A stretch of DNA of 8,953 nt. Source: Blastocatellia bacterium. GTDB lineage: Bacteria > Acidobacteriota > Blastocatellia > Chloracidobacteriales > JADJPF01. The first letter of the stretch is position 1, and each line of letters starts with the position of its first letter. Positions 1-5,352 of the stretch are shown in pieces. The stretch covers positions 1-8,953 of the forward strand of contig JAHFUF010000167.1 of NCBI GenBank assembly GCA_023265235.1, given 5' to 3'. Below the pieces are notes generated by a model, which was not told the origin of the DNA, did not search any database, and worked only from the letters and a program-made list of their open reading frames with translations. The translations under genes were made by a program, and so were the position numbers.

Positions 1-2773
1 CACGAGAAACCCACAATTCCCCTGTTACTAATGCTTTACTACCTGGATAAACTTTCAATGTATCATCTACCCATTCTGCCGCGTTACCAATCAAGTCTTC
101 TACTCCTTCAGGAGTAGCTCCTCTAGGAAAAGCTCCTACAGTATTAAGTCGACCTTCTTTGCCTTTTACATTAGCTAAAGCCCCGTTCCAATCATTACCC
201 CAAGGAAAATTTCTTGCTTTTGCTCCTCTTGCGGCTAGTTCCCATTCTGCTTCATTTGGTAGGCGGTATGGAAGCCCTGTTTTTTCTGCCCGCCATGTGG
301 CAAAAGCCCTAGCGTCAAATAGGGTTACACCCACAACAGGCATTTTTTCTGCCCTTAGTAAAGGTTCACCATTTGACCAACTAGTAGGAGTAATATGTTT
401 AGTAGCTTTTACAAACTCTAAATATTCCCTATTAGTAACTTCAAACCTGTCAATCATAAATGGTTCGACCGTAACATTATGTGCAGGAGCGTCTAAAGAA
501 CTACCATCACTACGACCCATCCCAAAAGTAGCACCTTCAATATAGCCCATATCCAAAGCGCGAGCAAAGTTTTGGTAAGCCTCACGGTATCTATTAGGTA
601 AACGTAAGTTTATGGCTTGGTCAAAATACTTTATTGCATTTACCCTATCGCCTTTTCCTAGTAATGCTAAACCTAATTCGTTGTGTATTTCAGCTTCTTT
701 ACCATTAGTTAGAGTTATTGCTACAGTCAAACACTGAATAGCTTTCTCATAATAAGTAGCTCTTACATAAGCACGCCCTAACATTAAGCGGGCTTGCCAA
801 TCTTTGGGAAAATTTACTAGTAATGCTTCTAGCGGTTCAATTGCTGCTTTGGAGGCTTGATAATTGTCTTGTCCAAAAAATCTTAAGTTGATTTCTTCTT
901 TGCGTCTACTTAGATAGCTATCCTGTTCAATTAAACTAAATACACTACTACCAATTACTAGAGCTAGACTAATGACAGTAGCAAGTAAGATACGCGCAAG
1001 TTGTGAGGCTAATTGAGTGGCAAAAAACCAGGCAAACCCTGTAACAACAATTATTAATATTAGGCTCATTTGCAGCATAGTCGAGCGAGCATAAAAATTA
1101 CCATTAACCCCCATTACAATATAAGTAATTAGCATTACTAGCAATCCTGTTCCTATGCTAGCTGTAACATATTCCAACCGCATATTTAATGCAACTTGTC
1201 GGCTTAACCGAATAAAATTAACTGCTAATTTATCTCCTAAAAACCTCTGAGCTTGACTAGCAACAGTAATCACCTGATAGTAATTTTTTACTTTTAATAA
1301 TTCTTGTAATTTCTTTACGCAATCATTTGTTACAACCAAAGCACTAGCAGAATTAGGAGTATGGCGAAAAGCATCTGAAAGTAGCTCTATAGAGTTTAAG
1401 AAATTGTTATTTATCATTTGCTCCTTAGCTAACTCAGCAAGCTTTTTGTCATATTCATGAATTGGACTAGTCTTACAACAAACTTGATTATTTGAACCTA
1501 CTATCCAAAGTTCATAAGGAGTCTCTTCAAAGCTGTACTTTAAGTAAATTGTAGGACAGGCTCTTACTTCAATTAAATGCTTGCTAATCCTTATATTATT
1601 CTGCCCTTGTAAACTAGTTATCAGTCGCTGCTCAACTAATTGCATTATTTTATTGCGTAAGTCTAAATGCTTGATCTCATTAATTAGCTTAGAATTAACA
1701 TAACGTTCTCCTTCTTGGGAGAAAACCACTTTCTTTTCTTGTTCAGGGTTAAATTGTTTACGGGCATAGTCAGGGAAATCTGGCGAAAAAACTGTAGCGT
1801 TGATATTTTGGGCTTTGTAATTAGCTATTAAAGCAAGAAAACTTAATAATTCCCCTTTTGCACTACAAGGTTGACAAGAAATACGTCTATACCCTTTGCA
1901 GGTACTACATTGAGCCAACCCTTCGCGACAATAACCACAAATAGCTACACCAATGCCTCGACATTGCTTACAATCCATTCTGCGCTGGTTTCCCTCTATT
2001 TGGCCTTTACCATCACAACTAGGACAGGTGAATTGATACTTTCCATTACATTGATTACAAGCTACTTGTCCTGTACTACGACAAGCAACACACCACATTT
2101 CGCCCTTGCCTTCACAGCTAGGACAACTTGCTTTTTGACGTGAAGCAGCAATGTCTCTTTCTACTCTATTTGGTTCAAACCCTATTGGATTAGGAGCCTT
2201 TACCTCCCAAATCGCAACCTCTCCTGCTACTACTGGAGTATTTATAGGTAAGGCTTCACCTAAATAAGCCTTTTCTCTTGCAACTATTTCCCTAGTCTCT
2301 AACAGATACTTAATATCAATTAAGTATATAGGCCGTTCTTCAATATCTAAAATATTGATATCATTGCCAAAAGTCAAATATTCGTGATGAGAGATGCTAA
2401 CTGCCCATTGATTAAGAATCGCTCGAAGTTGCCCTATTTCGTCTTCGCTAGTAACCTTATTAGTTTCATAAATTAGCTCTTTAGGTTTTTGAGAAAGTTT
2501 ATTTTTAGAGGGCGGAGTAAATAAATTAGCCTCTGTTTGGTCAAAGTCCAAGGGCATTTCAAAAGGTTGATCTGAAACTGTAGCAGCATTTAGCAAACTG
2601 CGAACTAGTTGGATTAACCCCAAATGACTACCCGCTTCTGCACGTTTTACAGGAATTTTTAGTAAAACCTGACAACGGGCTTCTTGTGCCATAAGCAATT
2701 TTTCTAGTTCTTCTTCCTTAGTATTACGAGGTATTCCAAGACGATCAAGGTAATCAGGTGCTATTGAGCGCAT
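1..2773 (-). CDS. Large multidomain membrane protein: J-like N-terminus, eight CxxC zinc knuckles, three TM helices, TPRs, SUMF1/FGE-like domain (C-terminus cut by window edge)
   Basis: The minus strand is open from ATG 2773 to the window edge: 924 codons without a stop, so the 3' end is missing. Order by residue: 7-62 resembles the start of a J domain (DYLDRLGIPRNTKEEEL) but has no HPD. Residues 217-303 carry eight CxxC motifs (217, 228, 239, 250, 268, 279, 289, 300), like two DnaJ-type zinc modules. Three membrane helices lie at about 537-555, 566-585 and 594-614. TPR-like helices span about 637-726. A SUMF1/FGE-sulfatase domain runs from about 745, shown by FEVTNREYLEFV (777-788), YRLPNEAEWELAARG (836-850), FPWGN (856-860) and DLIGNAAEWV (893-902). 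Family members include formylglycine-generating enzymes and non-catalytic ligand-binding versions; the catalytic-cysteine region lies off the window, so activity cannot be judged. Three helices would put the zinc knuckles inside and the TPR/SUMF1 part outside (inference). It follows the protease gene by 1 nt without a clear Shine-Dalgarno, suggesting translational coupling. Confidence 0.9.
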   Translation of the reverse strand, partial: MRSIAPDYLDRLGIPRNTKEEELEKLLMAQEARCQVLLKIPVKRAEAGSHLGLIQLVRSLLNAATVSDQPFEMPLDFDQTEANLFTPPSKNKLSQKPKELIYETNKVTSEDEIGQLRAILNQWAVSISHHEYLTFGNDINILDIEERPIYLIDIKYLLETREIVAREKAYLGEALPINTPVVAGEVAIWEVKAPNPIGFEPNRVERDIAASRQKASCPSCEGKGEMWCVACRSTGQVACNQCNGKYQFTCPSCDGKGQIEGNQRRMDCKQCRGIGVAICGYCREGLAQCSTCKGYRRISCQPCSAKGELLSFLALIANYKAQNINATVFSPDFPDYARKQFNPEQEKKVVFSQEGERYVNSKLINEIKHLDLRNKIMQLVEQRLITSLQGQNNIRISKHLIEVRACPTIYLKYSFEETPYELWIVGSNNQVCCKTSPIHEYDKKLAELAKEQMINNNFLNSIELLSDAFRHTPNSASALVVTNDCVKKLQELLKVKNYYQVITVASQAQRFLGDKLAVNFIRLSRQVALNMRLEYVTASIGTGLLVMLITYIVMGVNGNFYARSTMLQMSLILIIVVTGFAWFFATQLASQLARILLATVISLALVIGSSVFSLIEQDSYLSRRKEEINLRFFGQDNYQASKAAIEPLEALLVNFPKDWQARLMLGRAYVRATYYEKAIQCLTVAITLTNGKEAEIHNELGLALLGKGDRVNAIKYFDQAINLRLPNRYREAYQNFARALDMGYIEGATFGMGRSDGSSLDAPAHNVTVEPFMIDRFEVTNREYLEFVKATKHITPTSWSNGEPLLRAEKMPVVGVTLFDARAFATWRAEKTGLPYRLPNEAEWELAARGAKARNFPWGNDWNGALANVKGKEGRLNTVGAFPRGATPEGVEDLIGNAAEWVDDTLKVYPGSKALVTGELWVSR

Positions 2774-2774
2774 A

Positions 2775-3737
2775 TTATTTATCAATTATTTGTTGGAGTT
2801 CTTTAACATTTATTGCAAAACCAATAGACTCACTATCACGAGCTTTAGCAGTAACTATCCCTATAACTTTTCCAGTACGTCGTGAAATCACTGGCCCACC
2901 AGAATTACCATGATTAATAGCAGCATTGGTTTGAATCAAATTAACCTCTGGTAAAGCACGAATGCTACTAATAATACCTGTAGATACAGTTACTTCAAGT
3001 CCTAGTTTAACCCCTAATGGATAGCCTAAGACAATCAAGTCATCTCCTAGGTTAGGAGTAAAATTTTCTTCTAATGCTAGAACAGGGTATTTTTCTATTT
3101 CACGTAATTTTAGAATTGCTAGATCTTTTTGAGCATCATAAGTAATTATATCGGCAAAGTTAACTTTTTCTCTACTATTTAGCTTAATTGCTATTTCCTG
3201 CGCATCTTCTATCACATGATAATTAGTAACAAATAGCCCATCACTACGCAAAATAAAGCCAGAACCAGAATTTACTTTACTAGAGGTTTTTACTAAAACC
3301 ATCCCTATTGCAGGCATTACCTGAGACAAAATAACATTAACTGGCTGTAGTATTTCACTAGGTGTACTTACACCAGGGTTTATAGTTATAGGGGTTGTAG
3401 AGCTAGTAACATTCACAGAGTTTGAAGGATTATTATCCTTTAGTTTAACAGTTTTTTCGCTTGCTTTAACAGAAGACGCACTAGGTTCTATTACTCTAAT
3501 ACTACGTGTATCTATTTCTGGTAGTGGGGTTTGCTCCCAAGCACGCATGACAAAAATAGATAGACCTAATCCTACTAATATGACAAAACCTACAACTAAA
3601 GGGACTATGTAAAAAAAATGTGGCATAGGAGATTTTTCTTCTATTGAGTCAGAGTTGGTTTCTCCTAAGGCAAATTCATCTACTTGTTTTGGTTGTTGTA
3701 AGTTTAAATAATCATCTTCATTGTTATATTTAGACAC
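2775..3737 (-). CDS. Membrane-anchored trypsin-like serine protease (HtrA/S1C-like, no PDZ)
   Basis: A 320-residue protein with a GTG start, preceded by AAGGA (3745-3749 on the minus strand, 7-nt spacer). Residues 1-39 are polar and probably cytoplasmic. A single hydrophobic helix at about 41-64 (FFYIVPLVVGFVILVGLGLS) anchors it. Residues 65-130 form a Ser/Thr/Pro-rich linker. From about 131 comes a chymotrypsin-fold domain with the triad His174 (TNYHVI), Asp205 (QKDLAIL) and Ser279 (GNSGGPV), and the SGSGFI entry strand at 157-162. This matches the HtrA/DegP-like S1C group, which cleaves misfolded or regulated proteins outside the cytoplasm. The chain ends right after the last protease strand and helix (IGFAINVKELQQII), so there is no PDZ domain, unlike DegP, DegQ or DegS. 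That points to targeting by its partner or by the membrane rather than by a PDZ. It is the first gene of a two-gene operon, and the downstream SUMF1-domain protein is the obvious candidate partner or substrate. Confidence 0.92.
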   Translation of the reverse strand: MSKYNNEDDYLNLQQPKQVDEFALGETNSDSIEEKSPMPHFFYIVPLVVGFVILVGLGLSIFVMRAWEQTPLPEIDTRSIRVIEPSASSVKASEKTVKLKDNNPSNSVNVTSSTTPITINPGVSTPSEILQPVNVILSQVMPAIGMVLVKTSSKVNSGSGFILRSDGLFVTNYHVIEDAQEIAIKLNSREKVNFADIITYDAQKDLAILKLREIEKYPVLALEENFTPNLGDDLIVLGYPLGVKLGLEVTVSTGIISSIRALPEVNLIQTNAAINHGNSGGPVISRRTGKVIGIVTAKARDSESIGFAINVKELQQIIDK

Positions 3738-3764
3738 AAAGTTGTCCTTTTTTAGAACGGAAAA

Positions 3765-3795
3765 ACTATAACTAAATGGTTATTGGTTAAAACAA
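3765..3795 (-). promoter_or_regulatory. Tentative promoter of the protease operon
   Basis: On the minus strand TTGTTT (3790-3795) and TATAGT (3765-3770) lie 19 nt apart. They would start transcription about 20 nt before the GTG codon at 3737. The -10 element is good (5 of 6), but the spacing is longer than ideal and the surroundings are AT-rich, so a chance match is possible. Confidence 0.25.
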
Positions 3796-3889
3796 TTTTA
3801 TCTGTAAGATAAGTGTTTGTATAGAAATAGATTCTAAAAAGTTTTTTCTTATTAACTTAGGCTTGTATCAAAGACTAATAGTTGTTAAA

Positions 3890-3911
3890 AAATTACTTAT
3901 AAATTACTTAT
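3890..3911. repeat. Perfect 11-bp tandem duplication in the divergent intergenic region
   Basis: AAATTACTTAT occurs twice back to back (3890-3900 and 3901-3911) in the 231-bp AT-rich gap between the protease operon and def. The period is close to one helical turn, so it could be a pair of phased protein-binding sites or A-tract bending. Slippage in AT-rich DNA is an equally simple explanation. Most of this gap (3738-3968) otherwise holds only promoter-like AT-rich DNA. Confidence 0.6.
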
Positions 3912-3955
3912 TAAAAAACTTAAAAAGCTTAAAAGCCTGGCCCTAAACACTACTC

Positions 3956-3961
3956 AGGAGG
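3956..3961 (+). promoter_or_regulatory. Ribosome binding site of def
   Basis: AGGAGG, a full Shine-Dalgarno match, sits 7 nt before the ATG at 3969 and fixes that start. Confidence 0.85.
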
Positions 3962-3968
3962 TTTATTA

Positions 3969-4472
3969 ATGGCAATCAAAGATATTTTACAATTAGGTAA
4001 TCCTCTACTTTGGGAAAAATCTATTCCAATCACTGAATTTAAAAATACCACTCAAGATCTAATTAATAATCTTAGTGATACTCTAGAAAATTTTCGTAAT
4101 AGTAATGGTTTTGGTAGGGCAATAGCCGCTCCTCAAATTGGGATGTTAAAACAAATGATTTTTATACGTACCCCTAAATTTTGTGGCCCAATAATTAACC
4201 CTACTATTAATTGGGCAGATACAGAACAAATGCAGTTATGGGATGACTGTTTTAGTTTTCCAGGTTTAATGGTAAAGGTCTCTCGATCAGTAAAAATATC
4301 TATTACCTATCAAAATGAACAAGGACTAAAAAAAGAGCTAATAGCAGAAAATGATTTTTCTGAACTTCTTCAACATGAAATAGATCATCTGCATGGAATT
4401 TTAGCTGTAGAACGTGCTATTTCTCCACAAGCTTTTGCCACTAGAACAGAATGGTTACGCCAAAAAATTTAA
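3969..4472 (+). CDS. def: Peptide deformylase
   Basis: A 167-residue protein, close to the usual length of bacterial peptide deformylase, a metalloenzyme that removes the N-formyl group from nascent proteins in the cytoplasm. The three family motifs are present: motif 1 as GRAIAAPQIG (49-58, catalytic Gln56), motif 2 as DDCFSFPG (92-99, metal ligand Cys94) and motif 3 as QHEIDHLHG (135-143, metal ligands His136 and His140, catalytic Glu137). Two motifs differ from the commonest form: motif 1 has Ala51 where GxGxAAPQ has its second Gly, and motif 2 reads DDCFS instead of EGCLS. All metal-binding and catalytic residues are kept, so it should be active. The start is fixed by the AGGAGG upstream. 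No fmt gene, the frequent neighbour of def, is beside it; it stands alone between a divergent operon and the pilin control region. Confidence 0.93.
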   Translation: MAIKDILQLGNPLLWEKSIPITEFKNTTQDLINNLSDTLENFRNSNGFGRAIAAPQIGMLKQMIFIRTPKFCGPIINPTINWADTEQMQLWDDCFSFPGLMVKVSRSVKISITYQNEQGLKKELIAENDFSELLQHEIDHLHGILAVERAISPQAFATRTEWLRQKI

Positions 4473-4614
4473 CTTCCCCTAATTGTATAGGAGCAAAAGT
4501 CCTAACCCTTATTTACCTTAAATATTGTGTTATGTTATGTTCGACTTTGCTAGCTGTTTTAGTAACCATAAATGTCATCAAACTTTTATGTTACAATTTT
4601 TGTTAACTCTAAAT

Positions 4615-4629
4615 TGACATCTTTTGTCA
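4615..4629. promoter_or_regulatory. Dyad TGACA-N5-TGTCA, candidate upstream activator site for the pilin promoter
   Basis: TGACA (4615-4619) and TGTCA (4625-4629) form an exact inverted repeat with a 5-nt spacer, centred about 117 nt before the predicted pilin transcription start. A further TGTCA lies at 4573-4577. Position and symmetry suit an enhancer site for a bacterial enhancer-binding protein such as PilR, whose known sites in Pseudomonas contain TGTC. Assignment to PilR is inference. The rest of 4473-4712 shows only AT-rich sequence and a weaker CTTAGA/TCTAAG dyad (4635-4640 with 4660-4665). Confidence 0.4.
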
Positions 4630-4712
4630 GTAAGCTTAGATAAGAAAAACCACAACAATTCTAAGTTATAGATAAAATTGGACTAAAAAGTTTTTTTTTG
4701 ACTAGCACTTAA

Positions 4713-4728
4713 TGGCACAGAGGTTGCT
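4713..4728 (+). promoter_or_regulatory. Sigma-54 (RpoN) promoter of the pilin gene
   Basis: TGGCAC (4713-4718), a 5-nt spacer AGAGG, then TTGCT (4724-4728) is an essentially perfect match to the -24/-12 consensus TGGCAC-N5-TTGCW. Transcription would begin near 4739, giving an A-rich leader of about 47 nt before the pilin start codon. Sigma-54 with the PilS/PilR system drives the major pilin in several bacteria, so the location agrees with the downstream gene. RpoN dependence implies ATP-driven activation by an enhancer-binding protein. Confidence 0.88.
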
Positions 4729-4773
4729 TTTACATCAATCACAAAATAAAACTAAATTAAAAAATCTTTTATT

Positions 4774-4778
4774 AGGAG
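4774..4778 (+). promoter_or_regulatory. Ribosome binding site of the pilin gene
   Basis: AGGAG lies 7 nt before the ATG at 4786. This confirms the short leader peptide MKNNKG as the true N-terminus. Confidence 0.85.
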
Positions 4779-4785
4779 CAAAATC

Positions 4786-5265
4786 ATGAAAAATAACAAA
4801 GGTTTCTCACTCATCGAACTATTAATCGTAGTAGTAATCATTGGAATCATCGCGGCAATAGCAGTACCAAACCTACTTGCATCTCGTCGTTCAGCCAATG
4901 GAGCATCCGCAGTAGAAGCAATGAGACTATTCCACTCAACAGAAGCCACTTATCAAGCTGGTGTAGGAAATGGTAACTTTGGTGCTGCCACAGATTTAAG
5001 CAGACAAGACCTAATTGATTCAGTATTAGCAGGAGCTTCTGTTTCTGCTGGTACAGCAAAATCTGGTTATTTATATACTGTAACCACAACATCTGCTACT
5101 GGTGGCAACTTGGCTGACTTCAATGTCACATCCAGACCAGCTAGTACTAGTGGTGTCAACCGAAGTGGCGACCGTGCATTCTTTGTTGATGCTACTGGTG
5201 TTATTCGTGCTACTACTACTGCGAGCGACACTGCTAGTTCTGCTAGCTCTCCTATTGGTAACTAG
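4786..5265 (+). CDS. Type IV pilin (PilA-like prepilin)
   Basis: A 159-residue class III signal protein. The six-residue leader MKNNKG ends in the Gly6/Phe7 site cut and methylated by prepilin peptidase (PilD). Mature residue +5 is Glu (Glu11), used in pilin assembly. Hydrophobic residues 7-30 form the N-terminal helix that packs in the pilus core, and the amphipathic helix continues through PNLLASRRSANGASAVEAM. The C-terminal half (about 50-159) is the small beta-rich head: KSGYLYTV, GDRAFFVDATGVIRA, then a Ser/Thr/Ala-rich tail. There is no cysteine pair for a C-terminal disulfide loop. The pattern matches pilins I associate with Acidobacteriota. A dedicated sigma-54 promoter, strong ribosome binding site and strong terminator make it a single-gene unit suited to high, switchable expression, as for a major pilin. 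No other pil genes are nearby, so a minor pilin or a type II pseudopilin cannot be fully excluded. Confidence 0.92.
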   Translation: MKNNKGFSLIELLIVVVIIGIIAAIAVPNLLASRRSANGASAVEAMRLFHSTEATYQAGVGNGNFGAATDLSRQDLIDSVLAGASVSAGTAKSGYLYTVTTTSATGGNLADFNVTSRPASTSGVNRSGDRAFFVDATGVIRATTTASDTASSASSPIGN

Positions 5266-5290
5266 TTCGTTGATAAAAAATACTTTAAAT

Positions 5291-5320
5291 AAAAATGCCA
5301 GAATAATCTCTGGCATTTTT
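5291..5320. terminator. Bidirectional intrinsic terminator between pilin and polA
   Basis: A perfect 12-bp inverted repeat (AAAAATGCCAGA at 5291-5302, TCTGGCATTTTT at 5309-5320) with a 6-nt loop. Its flanking A and T runs provide a U-tract on both strands. It sits 25 nt after the pilin stop and 32 nt after the polA stop on the other strand, so it can end both converging transcripts. Confidence 0.9.
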
Positions 5321-5352
5321 ATTTCTGCTAGTAGATCTTCTCTAAATCTACT

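Noticed and set aside
159..545. Plus-strand open frame of 128 codons
   Set aside because: It lies wholly antisense to the SUMF1 domain, whose motifs are unmistakable on the minus strand; the plus-strand product has no recognisable features.
1861..2130. Repetitive-looking nucleotide pattern suggestive of a tandem repeat or CRISPR-like array
   Set aside because: The periodicity is at protein level (CxxC every 11 residues); the DNA units are not conserved.
1871..2143. Plus-strand open frame of 90 codons, Thr-rich
   Set aside because: It is antisense to the CxxC array; the Thr/Ser richness simply mirrors the periodic Cys codons on the other strand.
4614..4642. TTGACA plus TAGATA at 17-nt spacing as a sigma-70 promoter for the pilin
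   Set aside because: The -10 element matches only 3 of 6, and the TTGACA is better explained as part of the TGACA/TGTCA dyad; the sigma-54 element nearer the gene is far stronger.
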